In this document: positions 15,532-23,835 of the stretch, in pieces
Position numbering within the stretch: position 1 is the stretch's first letter
Layout: each line of letters begins with the position of its first letter
Source: Deltaproteobacteria bacterium
Lineage (GTDB): Bacteria > Desulfobacterota > DSM-4660 > Desulfatiglandales > HGW-15
Assembly: GCA_019308525.1 (NCBI GenBank)
Contig: JAFDIC010000008.1
Coordinates: 1 to 26,670 of the forward strand
Direction: 5' to 3'
DNA length: 26,670 nucleotides
Position numbers and translations under genes: made by a program
Notes under the pieces: generated by a model
What the model was told of the DNA's origin: nothing
What the model saw: the letters and a program-made list of their open reading frames with translations, nothing else
Databases searched by the model: none

Positions 15532-16349
15532 AGAGAAAGCCGGTTATCAAGAAACAGGCTGTTGAAAGGAGGAGGAAGAAAAGGGCATCCACACTGGGGA
15601 GGCTGCTTTCCTTTGTCTTTGGATGTTTCACGAAATTCTCGCTCCTGGCCATATGCCTGATTCTTATGAGCGTCACGTTCGTAACGGCATACGGATATCT
15701 CCTCAGGTCCCCCTATATTCGACTTGAAAAGGTGACTATACAGGGTTTTGAGAATGGTTCAAACAGAGACCTCCTGGAACTATCAGGCTTGAACGGAGAG
15801 ATGAGCCTCTTGGCCATCGATACGGAGCAGGTCCGACAAAGGATAAGGGGCCACCCTTGGGTAAGAGAAGTAGTACTTGAAAAGCAATTCCCTCATACAT
15901 TGCTGGTCAAGGTGGAGCAAGAAGAGGCGTGCGCCATGGTCCTGTTGGACCGGTTGTACTATGTAAACAGGTGGGGAGAGATCTTCAAAGCGGTCGAAGA
16001 AGGAGAGGATACGGATTTTCCCGTAATAACGGGAGCGGAAAAAACGGAAGAACTGAGGGACAGTATCCTAAGAGAAGCTGTCAGGCTGATAGAACTCCTG
16101 GAATCGGAAGGGGATCGCTGGTCGGTAGAGGAGCTGGCGGAGATCCATATGGACGGAGACGGAAGTGTTTCCATGTACTTTGATTCTCTCCCCGCTCCGG
16201 TAACGGCGAATTCATCGGATATGGGTTTTCGAATGGCGGACCTGGAGAAAGTCGTTGAACACCTGAACAAGAAAGGCACCTTACCCATGGTGAGGAAGAT
16301 AGATTTGAGTTACCCTGACGGAGCTGTCATATCTTTCAAGAACGGATGA
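15528..16349 (+). CDS. ftsQ: cell division protein FtsQ
   Basis: Bitopic inner-membrane divisome protein of 273 residues that links early and late division proteins through FtsB/FtsL. It has a very basic cytoplasmic N-terminus (1-31), a transmembrane helix at about 35-57, then a POTRA domain (about 63-131: IRLEKVTIQGFENGSNRDLL to LLVKVEQEEACAMV). The FtsQ beta domain follows, including YYVNRWGEIFKAVEEGEDTDFPVITG. Overlap with murB is ATGA and ftsA follows after 20 nt. ddl, which often lies between murB and ftsQ, is absent. Confidence 0.93.
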   Translation: MKRKPVIKKQAVERRRKKRASTLGRLLSFVFGCFTKFSLLAICLILMSVTFVTAYGYLLRSPYIRLEKVTIQGFENGSNRDLLELSGLNGEMSLLAIDTEQVRQRIRGHPWVREVVLEKQFPHTLLVKVEQEEACAMVLLDRLYYVNRWGEIFKAVEEGEDTDFPVITGAEKTEELRDSILREAVRLIELLESEGDRWSVEELAEIHMDGDGSVSMYFDSLPAPVTANSSDMGFRMADLEKVVEHLNKKGTLPMVRKIDLSYPDGAVISFKNG

Positions 16350-16369
16350 GTCCTTGAGGTAAAGGGGTA

Positions 16370-17593
16370 ATGGGCGGAGAAATCATTGTGGGATTAGATA
16401 TCGGAACGACCAAGATATGTGCCGTGGTTGGGGAGGTGAGCCCGGATTCCATTGAGATAATCGGTATAGGCACACACCCTTCCGAAGGGCTGAGAAAAGG
16501 TGTCGTGGTCAATATCGAAAAGACCGTCAACTCGATAAAAGAGGCCATAGAGGAAGCCGAGACCATGGCCGGGTGCGAGATAAGCTCTGTATATGCCGGC
16601 ATAGCGGGGGGACATATTAAAGGGTTCAATAGTCACGGAGTGATCGCACTAAAAGAGAAGGAAGTCACCAGGAAAGATATTGACAGGGTCATAGAAGCTG
16701 CAAGCGCGGTGGCCATCCCCATGGATCGTGAGGTTATCCACGTTCTCACACAAGAGTTCATCGTTGACGAACAGGACGGAATTATCGATCCCCTTGGTAT
16801 GGCAGGCGTGCGCTTGGAAGCAAAGATACATATCGTCACAGGGGCCGTAACCTCGGCACAAAATATCATAAAGTGCGCAAACAGGGCAGGGCTGGACGTA
16901 TGCGACATTGTGCTGGAATCTCTGGCATCAAGCGAGGCGGTGCTTACAGACGAGGAGCGCAATTTGGGTGTGGCCCTCATTGATTTTGGTGGAGGCACAA
17001 CTGATATGGCCGTATTTTCCAAGGGTTCAATAAAGCATACTTCCGTGTTGGCCCTGGGTGGCGACAACCTCACCTACGATATCTCCATAGGGCTCAGGAC
17101 GCCCGGGAAGGAGGCCGAGAAGATAAAGATCAAGTATGGCTGCGCGTTGTCCTCCATGGTATCCAAGGAAGAGACAATAGAGGTTCCCGGGGTGGGGGGA
17201 AGGGCACCAAGGGTGCTTTCCAGGCAAATTCTCTGTGAGATCTTGGAGCCCCGAGTTGAAGAGATATTTACCCTTATCCACAACGAGATGCTGAGGGCAG
17301 GCTACGATGACATGATAAACTCAGGAGCTGTGATTACTGGGGGGTCCGCAGAGCTCGCTGGTGTCACTGAGATGGCGGAGCAGATATTCAATGGTCCGAC
17401 GCGTACAGGATACCCCCAGGGGATAAGTGGCTTGGTTGAGATCGTGAACAAGCCCATGTATGCGACCTCGGTTGGCCTGGTTCTGTACGGAGCCAAGAGA
17501 AGCAAAGAGAAAAAGAAATTCAGGATAAGGGACACGAACATATTTTCACGTGTCATGGACAGAATGAAGAGATGGTTCATGGAGGTCATATGA
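16370..17593 (+). CDS. ftsA: cell division protein FtsA
   Basis: Actin-like ATPase that tethers FtsZ to the membrane and recruits later divisome proteins. At 407 residues it is normal. The phosphate-1 loop LDIGTTKICAVVGEV is at about 9-23, followed by the FtsA-specific SHUT/1C domain region (about 85-160). The second phosphate loop is LIDFGGGTTDMAVFSKG (about 203-219), and TGGSAELAGV is part of the adenosine motif. The last residues (RVMDRMKRWFMEV) form the amphipathic membrane-targeting helix. AAAGGGG precedes the ATG at 16370. Confidence 0.97.
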   Translation: MGGEIIVGLDIGTTKICAVVGEVSPDSIEIIGIGTHPSEGLRKGVVVNIEKTVNSIKEAIEEAETMAGCEISSVYAGIAGGHIKGFNSHGVIALKEKEVTRKDIDRVIEAASAVAIPMDREVIHVLTQEFIVDEQDGIIDPLGMAGVRLEAKIHIVTGAVTSAQNIIKCANRAGLDVCDIVLESLASSEAVLTDEERNLGVALIDFGGGTTDMAVFSKGSIKHTSVLALGGDNLTYDISIGLRTPGKEAEKIKIKYGCALSSMVSKEETIEVPGVGGRAPRVLSRQILCEILEPRVEEIFTLIHNEMLRAGYDDMINSGAVITGGSAELAGVTEMAEQIFNGPTRTGYPQGISGLVEIVNKPMYATSVGLVLYGAKRSKEKKKFRIRDTNIFSRVMDRMKRWFMEVI

Positions 17594-17605
17594 TGCAGCT
17601 TGCAG

Positions 17606-17623
17606 GCGGGGGCGTCCTCCCGC
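17606..17623 (+). repeat. stem-loop after ftsA
   Basis: GCGGGGG (17606-17612) can pair with CTCCCGC (17617-17623) around a CGTC tetraloop, giving a GC-rich 7-bp stem with one G-U pair. It begins 13 nt after the ftsA stop. No T-tract follows, so it is not a canonical terminator. It could stabilise or partly attenuate the transcript ahead of ftsZ (inference). Confidence 0.4.
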
Positions 17624-17702
17624 TGATAACGCCAGAAGATCACTGGCAACCTGGAGTCCTGTATTTGAGAGAAGTATCTTAACACAGCGGTAATAATCAA
17701 GT

Positions 17703-17724
17703 TTGAAATGTGAATACATTTCAA
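17703..17724. promoter_or_regulatory. perfect inverted repeat upstream of ftsZ (possible operator)
   Basis: TTGAAATGT (17703-17711) and ACATTTCAA (17716-17724) are exact reverse complements separated by GAAT. This symmetric 22-bp element lies 33 bp before the ftsZ ATG and 19 bp before its RBS. In RNA it would be a 9-bp AU-rich hairpin; in DNA it looks like a dimeric repressor site. The binding factor is unknown. A -35-like TTGAGA (17665) and TAATAAT (17691) lie just upstream, but their spacing of about 20 nt is poor. Confidence 0.5.
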
Positions 17725-17757
17725 GAGATGCATATTATCAAGAGAGGAGGGACATCT

Positions 17758-18969
17758 ATGAAATTTGAGTTTATCGAAGAAAAGAAAAGGTACAATGCCA
17801 AGATCAAAGTCATTGGCATTGGGGGAGGCGGTGGTAATGCCATCAATAACATGATAGCAGCCAAGTTAAGGGGTGTTGAATTCATCACAGCCAACACGGA
17901 CAGCCAGGCCCTTGAACTTTCTGCATGCTCCCACAGGATCCAGCTTGGGGCCTCCATCACCAAGGGCTTGGGAGCAGGGGCGGACCCCGAGATCGGCAAG
18001 CTCTCGGCAGAGGAGAGTATCAATGAGATACGGGAGGCTATCAGCGAGTCAGACATGGTATTCCTGACAGCCGGAATGGGAGGGGGAACGGGCACCGGAG
18101 CATCCCCTGTCATAGCCAAGGAATGCAAGGAAGGCGGGGCCCTTACCGTTGCTGTTGTCACGAAGCCCTTTCATTTTGAAGGCGAAAAGAGGATGAGCCG
18201 GGCGATGGAGGGGATAGAAAGGCTGAAGAAGGAAGTGGATACCCTCATAATCATCCCCAACGAAAGGCTCAAGAGTATAGGAGACAAGAAATCCACGTTC
18301 AGAGAGCTGATTGGTAAGGCAGACGAGGTACTTCTAAACGCAGTCAAGGGCATCTCCGACCTGATCATGAGCAATGGGTTCATAAACTTGGATTTCGCAG
18401 ACGTCAAGAAGGTGATGGCGGAAATGGGTACGGCCATAATGGGAACAGGAAGGGCCAGTGGGGAAAACAGGGCATCCGAGGCGGCTCAGCAGGCCATAAA
18501 CAGCCCCCTGCTGGAGGACATCTCCATAAGCGGCGCCAGAGGTCTGCTGATGAATATCACTGGGCCCTCCGATATGACCATGGAAGAGATCGATGTGGCA
18601 TCAAGCCACATAAAGCAGGAAGTGGACAGCAATGCGGAGATTTTCTGGGGGGTGGTGTTCGACGACGGCATGGGAGACGAAATGCAAATAACGGTGATCG
18701 CCACCGGAATTGACCGTGACAACTACAGCAAGGTCGTGAGGTTGAGAGACGTCACACCTGAAGAGGCCGAAGACCCTTGGACCGTAAGGATCAACGGTGA
18801 AAGCTTCGACACCCTGGATACCCCTACATTTCAAAGAGTCAGGGCGGAATCTGTCTTACCCCCTGAGGCGGAAAAGGAGGAGGCCCATGGTAAAAGAGGA
18901 TTCTTCAAGCGCTCTTTTTTCAAGGACAGCTTGGATTATCCCACTTTTCTGAGAGCCAAGGCCGACTAA
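17758..18969 (+). CDS. ftsZ: cell division protein FtsZ
   Basis: Tubulin-like GTPase that forms the cytokinetic ring. I choose ATG 17758 because GGAGGG (17745-17750) sits 7 nt upstream and the protein then begins [20 protein letters not shown], as in other FtsZ proteins. An earlier GTG/ATG in frame would add a segment without family content. The product is 403 residues. The GTP-binding core has GGGGGNAIN (22-30), TANTDSQAL (44-52), and the tubulin signature GGGTGTG (108-114). The T7 catalytic loop NLDFAD is at 210-215. The C-terminal tail [12 protein letters not shown] (392-403) is the conserved peptide that binds FtsA. It follows ftsA after a 164-bp regulatory gap. Confidence 0.98.
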   Translation: MKFEFIEEKKRYNAKIKVIGIGGGGGNAINNMIAAKLRGVEFITANTDSQALELSACSHRIQLGASITKGLGAGADPEIGKLSAEESINEIREAISESDMVFLTAGMGGGTGTGASPVIAKECKEGGALTVAVVTKPFHFEGEKRMSRAMEGIERLKKEVDTLIIIPNERLKSIGDKKSTFRELIGKADEVLLNAVKGISDLIMSNGFINLDFADVKKVMAEMGTAIMGTGRASGENRASEAAQQAINSPLLEDISISGARGLLMNITGPSDMTMEEIDVASSHIKQEVDSNAEIFWGVVFDDGMGDEMQITVIATGIDRDNYSKVVRLRDVTPEEAEDPWTVRINGESFDTLDTPTFQRVRAESVLPPEAEKEEAHGKRGFFKRSFFKDSLDYPTFLRAKAD

Positions 18970-19002
18970 GAGAGGATGTTTTTCCTAATCTCCTCTTGGA
19001 AA

Positions 19003-19026
19003 CATCGCTTTTCGGCGAAAGTGATG
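19003..19026 (+). repeat. stem-loop after ftsZ
   Basis: CATCGCTTT (19003-19011) pairs with AAAGTGATG (19018-19026), 9 bp with one G-U pair and a 6-nt loop, 34 nt after the ftsZ stop. The bases after it are not T-rich, so it is at best a weak or Rho-assisted stop or an RNA-stability element between ftsZ and the radical SAM gene. Confidence 0.35.
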
Positions 19027-19090
19027 AAGCATGAGGTGGGCTTAGGGAGTTCCAAGGACCTGCCTCCTATTATCAGGGAATAGGGGAACC

Positions 19091-20833
19091 GTGTCCGACA
19101 AGATCCCATCCCTCTATCGGGAGAGACTTGCAAGGGAAAAGGGCGTTGTTAGGAAAGACTGGGGCGGGAAGATAGCCATTGGGCTTGCCTATCCCAACCA
19201 GTACCGCACAGGGATGTCTAATCTCGGGTTCCAGATCCTCTACAGGCTCTTGAACGAGAGAAAGGACGTCGTGGCTGAAAGGTTCTTCCTCCCAGACGCA
19301 AGAGAGATGTCCCTCCATCTCAATGGGAGGAAGGGCCTCATTTCCCTCGAATCTCAGACCCCGTTCAACAAGTTCGACATCATTGCCTTTTCAATCTCAT
19401 TCGAAAATGATTATCCCAACCTGTTGAGAATGCTGGAGTTGGGCAACGTTCCCGTCTTGGCGGATGAAAGAGACCTCCCTGATCCAATCGTTATGGCGGG
19501 GGGCATTACTACGTTCCTTAATCCAGAGCCCCTTTCGGCCTTCATTGATTTCTTCGTCCTGGGAGAGGCGGAACCTGTTATCGACGACCTTATGGCGCTT
19601 TTTTCAGAACTCTGCGGGAAAGAAAGCAACAAGGGAGTCATCCTAAGGTCTCTTGCAGAGAGCATACCTTCCGTATATGTCCCCTCTCTTTACCATGTGA
19701 AGTACAAGGGAGATGGCACTATAGAATCTGTAGAGGCGATTCAAAAGGGTATACCCGTGAAGAGAGAAGTTTCCTGTGCTTCACTATCCGAAATCCCTGT
19801 TCCCACTTCCGCTATCCTTACCCCTGATACCACCTTTGCCGGTAAGACCCTGGTGGAGATTGGGAGAGGTTGCGGCAGGTCCTGCAGGTTTTGTGCGGCA
19901 GGATACCTTTACAGACCTCCCAGGTGCTATAGTGAAGAGACCCTTATCTCCACCATAGACAATGTAGTGGAAAGTCAGAAATCCTTGGGACTGCTGAGTA
20001 CTTCCATAGCAGATACGCCGGGAATCGAGTCTGTTATGGAACATATCCTCGCAAGGGGGGGCAAGTTCTCCGTCTCTTCACTGAGGACGGATTCATTGAC
20101 CATGGGGATTATAGAGAAACTAAAGAGTGCAGGCCAAAAGACATTGACCATAGCGCCGGAGGCGGGTTCAGAGAGGCTCAGGAAGGTGATAAACAAGCAT
20201 CTTACCGAGGATGAGATTATCAGTGCCGCGAGTTTGATAGGGGAAGCAGGGGGGCTCAACCTGAGGCTTTATTTTCTGATCGGGCTTCCCACCGAGACCC
20301 GGGAGGACGTCGAAGCCATCCTGGATCTGGTCAAGGTAATCAAGCACCACATGATCAAGAAATCAAAGGCCCGGGGAAAAGTTCCCGAAATCAGGCTGAG
20401 TATCAATTGTTTCATTCCAAAGCCCTTTACGCCCTTTCAATGGTTTCCCCTGGAAGAAGTGTCCAGGTTGAAGGACAAGCAGAAGTGGCTGGGGAATGCC
20501 CTCAGAAGGGTAGGGGGAGTTAGAACCACCTTTGACGTGCCAAAATGGGCCTATGTTCAAAGCCTCCTTTCTTTAGGGGATAGACGGGTAGGCCATATCC
20601 TGCTGCGTGCCCACAAACTCAATGGAGACTGGAAGAAGGCCTTCAGCTATTCGGATATCAATCCTGACTTTTTCGTATACAGACCCAAGGACCTCGGGGA
20701 AATACTTCCTTGGGACTTTATTGACAAGGGGATAGATAAGGAGTACCTGATAGGGGAGTACAGGCTTGCCCTGGAGGGCAAGGAGTCGGATACTTGTCAC
20801 GTGGGCGCCTGCAAAAGGTGTGGGGTGTGTTGA
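19091..20833 (+). CDS. radical SAM protein, TIGR03960-like B12-binding-domain family
   Basis: A 580-residue radical SAM protein of unknown reaction. The N-terminal part (about 25-170) has a cobalamin-binding-like Rossmann pattern (AIGLAYPNQYRTGMSNLGFQ, IIAFSISFENDYPN, VMAGGITTFLNPEPLS, FFVLGEAEP) but no DxHxxG motif. The radical SAM core carries EIGRGCGRSCRFCAAGY, with C261, C265 and C268 holding the 4Fe-4S cluster, then SLRTDSLT, TIAPEAGSERLRKVINK and FLIGLPTETREDVEAI. The C-terminus ends in a second cysteine set, CX4CX2CX2C (C569, C574, C577, C580). Start is GTG 19091 behind AGGGGAA. It sits 121 nt after ftsZ on the same strand. No DUF2344 partner domain follows. Confidence 0.88.
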   Translation: MSDKIPSLYRERLAREKGVVRKDWGGKIAIGLAYPNQYRTGMSNLGFQILYRLLNERKDVVAERFFLPDAREMSLHLNGRKGLISLESQTPFNKFDIIAFSISFENDYPNLLRMLELGNVPVLADERDLPDPIVMAGGITTFLNPEPLSAFIDFFVLGEAEPVIDDLMALFSELCGKESNKGVILRSLAESIPSVYVPSLYHVKYKGDGTIESVEAIQKGIPVKREVSCASLSEIPVPTSAILTPDTTFAGKTLVEIGRGCGRSCRFCAAGYLYRPPRCYSEETLISTIDNVVESQKSLGLLSTSIADTPGIESVMEHILARGGKFSVSSLRTDSLTMGIIEKLKSAGQKTLTIAPEAGSERLRKVINKHLTEDEIISAASLIGEAGGLNLRLYFLIGLPTETREDVEAILDLVKVIKHHMIKKSKARGKVPEIRLSINCFIPKPFTPFQWFPLEEVSRLKDKQKWLGNALRRVGGVRTTFDVPKWAYVQSLLSLGDRRVGHILLRAHKLNGDWKKAFSYSDINPDFFVYRPKDLGEILPWDFIDKGIDKEYLIGEYRLALEGKESDTCHVGACKRCGVC

Positions 20834-20910
20834 TACCTCGGTCTCCTCCGGCGGCAACAGGAGGAAGAGATCAAAGCCACAGGGGCCCTGGTGGGCATGT
20901 GAGCTTGCGG

Positions 20911-21918
20911 TCAAAGGAGATTGATGCTCTCATCCGGGCAAAACACGACCATCCTGTCGCCCACCAGAAAGGGGCTTGATCTGAAGACATCTTGCCGGAT
21001 AAGAATGTTGAGTGTGATGCCTATATCAACAACAGTCCTTATTTGATCCTTCTCTTCAGTCAATTGTATTACCTTACCTTGAAACAAATTCCTTCGCATA
21101 TGTTCTTGAGGCCTGTGCACCATCTGGATTCTACGGGGATCAATAGATATCCTGACCCTGCCTGCCTTGTCTGTCTTTATGGACAGCCTTAACCTGTTCT
21201 GGATGAGACAAGACTTGAACTCACCCCGGTCAGGGAAAAGAGTACCGCTGAATATGTTTTCAAAGGGGGAGTGAACGGTCTTTCCCTCGAAGAGGGAAAC
21301 TATCCTCTGGGAAAGCCTGGAGGCCTGTATCAAGTTGTGGGTGGTGAATATCACCGTGATATCCTTTTGGGTATTTATCTCCCTGAGTATATCCTCTATG
21401 GTCGCCTGGTTTTCCGCATCTACATTGGAGGTGGGTTCATCGAGAAGAATCACTCTGGGAGAGCAGACCAGCACTCTGGCAATTGCTACCCTCTGGCTCT
21501 CCCCACCTGAAAGATTTGTCGCATGGGCATGGATAAAGGGCTTCATCCCTACGAGATCCAGGGCATCCTCTATTATTTTGCCCCTTTTGCTCCTGGGTAC
21601 GCCGCGAATCTTTAGTCCGAATTCAAGATTCTTGTACACGGTGGTTGAAAACAAAACCGGGTTCTGCTGGACCATCACTATTTCGCGACGTAGAGAAGTC
21701 AACTGATCTGAGGAGAAATCTATCGGGCGGTCGTTGTACTCGATGGTCCCTGTCGTGGTGGGAGTAAGCAAGCTAAGGATCTCCAGCAGGGTTGTCTTCC
21801 CTGAGCCGTTAGGACCCAACAGGGAGTATACGAATCCCTTCTCAAAGCTTAGTTGAGGTATATCCAAAACGGTCCTGGTGCCGTAGACCTTTGTAAGGTT
21901 GGATATCTCAAAGAGCAT
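20911..21918 (-). CDS. tupC: tungstate ABC transporter ATP-binding protein TupC
   Basis: ATPase subunit that powers tungstate import, 335 residues. Walker A is GPNGSGKTT (35-43), Q-loop QQNP (about 84-87), signature LSGGESQRVA (136-145), Walker B VILLDEPTS (156-164) and the switch histidine is in TTHN (182-185). Residues about 250-335 are an extra C-terminal region resembling the oxyanion-binding TOBE/MOP-type domains of molybdate and tungstate ATPases, which may sense intracellular oxyanion. The start overlaps the tupB stop (TGATG), so the two are coupled. The gene ends 77 nt from the convergent radical SAM gene. Confidence 0.88.
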   Translation of the reverse strand: MLFEISNLTKVYGTRTVLDIPQLSFEKGFVYSLLGPNGSGKTTLLEILSLLTPTTTGTIEYNDRPIDFSSDQLTSLRREIVMVQQNPVLFSTTVYKNLEFGLKIRGVPRSKRGKIIEDALDLVGMKPFIHAHATNLSGGESQRVAIARVLVCSPRVILLDEPTSNVDAENQATIEDILREINTQKDITVIFTTHNLIQASRLSQRIVSLFEGKTVHSPFENIFSGTLFPDRGEFKSCLIQNRLRLSIKTDKAGRVRISIDPRRIQMVHRPQEHMRRNLFQGKVIQLTEEKDQIRTVVDIGITLNILIRQDVFRSSPFLVGDRMVVFCPDESINLL

Positions 21919-22613
21919 CAGGCACGGCTCCTTCCTTGGAGATAATTGAAGAATATGTTGATCGTAAAACTTGTCAGGAGCAGAACGATACCAAGGGCCA
22001 CTGCCAACACGAATTCCCCCTTGTCATATTCCAGTGCCATGGCCGTTGTCATTGTACGGGTATATCCTTTTGCATTTCCCCCCAACATCATGCTTATTCC
22101 TATCTCTGCAATGACCCTTCCAAAGGAGGCAATGATAGCGGCAATGATAGCATAGCGAGCCTCTCTGAAAATGACCATTGCCGCCTGAAAAGAGGTGGCC
22201 CCGAGGGTAAGCGCAGTCTTCCTGTATCTGTCGTCCACACTGCTGACCGCGGCTATGGTCAGGGAAGTAACGACAGGGAAAACAAGAATGACCTGTCCGA
22301 TCACCATGGCAGTCTGGGTGTAAAGGAGGTCCAGCATACCCAGGACGCCCTCCCTTGAGATAAAGGCGTATACTAACAGACCTATAACCACTGTTGGCAA
22401 TGCCAAGAGAGAATTCAGCACGGTGATAACAATCCTTTTCCCTCGAAACTCGTTCATGGCTATCAAGAACCCTGTCGGAACACCAAGGATGCTCGATATT
22501 ATGGTAGAGCTGATGCTGATCTTCAAGGAGACATAAATGATGAAGTACACCTCAGGATCTAAGGACCAGAGAAGCAACAGGGCAGACGAAAAGCTATCGA
22601 CTAAAAACTGCAT
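21918..22613 (-). CDS. tupB: tungstate ABC transporter permease TupB
   Basis: A 231-residue membrane protein with about five to six hydrophobic helices, matching the small TupB permeases. The binding-protein-dependent transport loop is around GATSFQAAMVIFREARYAIIAAIIASFGRVIAEIGISMMLGGN (about 139-181), which includes the EAA-type contact with the ATPase. The following GYTRTMTTAMALEYDKGEF is typical of TupB/WtpB-like permeases. The ATG at 22613-22611 has a strong AAGGAGGG site. It lies 135 bp downstream of tupA, with a stem-loop in between. Confidence 0.9.
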   Translation of the reverse strand: MQFLVDSFSSALLLLWSLDPEVYFIIYVSLKISISSTIISSILGVPTGFLIAMNEFRGKRIVITVLNSLLALPTVVIGLLVYAFISREGVLGMLDLLYTQTAMVIGQVILVFPVVTSLTIAAVSSVDDRYRKTALTLGATSFQAAMVIFREARYAIIAAIIASFGRVIAEIGISMMLGGNAKGYTRTMTTAMALEYDKGEFVLAVALGIVLLLTSFTINIFFNYLQGRSRA

Positions 22614-22690
22614 GTCCCTCCTTCTTGATTCCTTTCATCTGACATTGTCATAAAGAGCCTTTCAGCACCCCCGTACCCCTGGAATCTTTC

Positions 22691-22730
22691 AAAACCGCCC
22701 CATCTCAGGGCATCATGGATAGGGATGGGG
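22691..22730 (-). terminator. weak terminator or attenuator between tupA and tupB
   Basis: Read on the minus strand, CCCCATC (22730-22724) can pair with GATGGGG (22704-22698), followed by CGG and TTTT (22694-22691). The loop is long (19 nt) and the T-tract short, so termination would be partial. Such an element would let the periplasmic binding protein be made in excess over the permease and ATPase. Confidence 0.35.
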
Positions 22731-22748
22731 TAACAGAGCACCGGGTGT

Positions 22749-23669
22749 TTACTTCGTCCCTCCGAGGGCGTCAGGGAAAAAGGCCTGCCGTCCCATGATC
22801 TTGAAGGATGCGATCAGCTCCTGGGCCTTCCTTGATACCATCCACCTGGCCAGTGCGTCCGCCCATTCAAACTTGACATGAGGATGGACCTTGGGGTTTA
22901 TGGGGATGATCCCGTATGGATTGTAGAGGAGAGGATCACCTTCGCACAGTATGTCAAGGTCCAGACCCCTTTGCCTGCCGAATTTGTACTTGAGGTAAGT
23001 GCCGCGGTCGCTGATGGTATAGGCCCTTTTCTCTTCTGCATAGGTCAGGGTCTTCCCCATACCCTGACCTATGGACATATACCATGTCCCGAGGCCAGCG
23101 GGGTACAAATAGATGAGTTTGCGCGTCTTGCCCTTGATGATGATCTGCCTCACCTGTCTGTTCAGGGGAACGCCGGTTACCTTCCAAAGGGCTTGCTCCT
23201 TCTTGTGGGTACCGCTGTCATCCCCGCGAGAGACAAACAATGCCTTTGCATTGTAAATCTTTTTGAGCGCTGAAATTGCATCCGAAGTCCCCCTGATGCC
23301 GGCGGGATCCACACCAGGGCCGACGATCACGAAATCATTGTGCATGACCCCCAGTCTGTAAGCCCCGTACCCTTGAGCCACGAAACGCTCCTCCTCTTCC
23401 TTTGCGTGGACAAGAATGATATCTACATTGCCGTGCATCCCATCACGAAGGGCTGCTCCGGTTCCCTTGGCAAAGACCTTGACCCTGATTCCCGTATCCC
23501 TCGTAAACGCAGGTAAGAGGACATCCAGGAGGCCGGAATTCTCTGTACTGGTTGTGGTTGACATCTTGATAGACCTGGAGACCTTGCCGTAGGCGCTGCC
23601 AGCAAGAACCAGAATGGCTGTCCAGATCAACGCGACGAGGAATTCTGACTTGATAGACGGAATGAACAT
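22749..23669 (-). CDS. tupA: tungstate-binding periplasmic protein TupA
   Basis: Solute-binding protein of 306 residues that captures tungstate in the periplasm and delivers it to TupBC. An N-terminal signal peptide (about 1-28, hydrophobic core FLVALIWTAILVLAGSA, likely cut after AYG) shows export; there is no lipobox cysteine. The mature protein has the TTTST motif at 38-42 followed by ENSGLLDVLLPAF, then FAKGTGAALRDG, DIILVHAKEEE, MHNDFVIVGPGVDP and SRGDDSGTHKKE (147-158). The TTTS and SRGDDSGTH segments are typical of TupA and support tungstate over molybdate. A good promoter and a twin repeat lie immediately upstream. Tungstate would serve tungsten enzymes such as formate dehydrogenases (inference). 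Confidence 0.93.
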   Translation of the reverse strand: MFIPSIKSEFLVALIWTAILVLAGSAYGKVSRSIKMSTTTSTENSGLLDVLLPAFTRDTGIRVKVFAKGTGAALRDGMHGNVDIILVHAKEEEERFVAQGYGAYRLGVMHNDFVIVGPGVDPAGIRGTSDAISALKKIYNAKALFVSRGDDSGTHKKEQALWKVTGVPLNRQVRQIIIKGKTRKLIYLYPAGLGTWYMSIGQGMGKTLTYAEEKRAYTISDRGTYLKYKFGRQRGLDLDILCEGDPLLYNPYGIIPINPKVHPHVKFEWADALARWMVSRKAQELIASFKIMGRQAFFPDALGGTK

Positions 23670-23688
23670 ATCTCTAACCCCCGCTTTT

Positions 23689-23720
23689 TATATCAAACGT
23701 GATATATATCAAAGTTGATA
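23689..23720. promoter_or_regulatory. tandem palindromic repeat, probable tup operator
   Basis: TATATCAAACGTGATA (23689-23704) is repeated directly as TATATCAAAGTTGATA (23705-23720), 14 of 16 bases identical with no spacer. Each copy is itself an inverted repeat (TATC...GATA). The pair lies between the predicted transcription start and the tupA RBS, from about +1 to +32, a position suited to a repressor. A tungstate or molybdate-responsive regulator is the likely ligand, but none is encoded in the window. Confidence 0.6.
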
Positions 23721-23726
23721 GAAGCA

Positions 23727-23755
23727 AATCTATTGATTTTCAATGAGGTTGTCAA
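23727..23755 (-). promoter_or_regulatory. sigma70 promoter of tupABC
   Basis: On the minus strand a perfect TTGACA (23755-23750) is followed after 17 nt by TAGATT (23732-23727), 4 of 6 matching TATAAT. Transcription would begin near 23720, immediately at the twin repeat, and the tupA ATG (23669) is about 50 nt downstream. Confidence 0.6.
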
Positions 23756-23835
23756 GGGATTTCTTTTTGAATATGTTGCGTTTCAGACCGAACACAGCCA
23801 GGAAGAAGAACCCATGCGGGGGATCAGGGGACTTG

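Noticed and set aside
20834..20905. In-frame continuation past the TGA of the radical SAM gene
   Set aside because: Only about 24 codons follow before the next stop, with no cysteine or DUF2344-like content; no evidence for stop-codon recoding.
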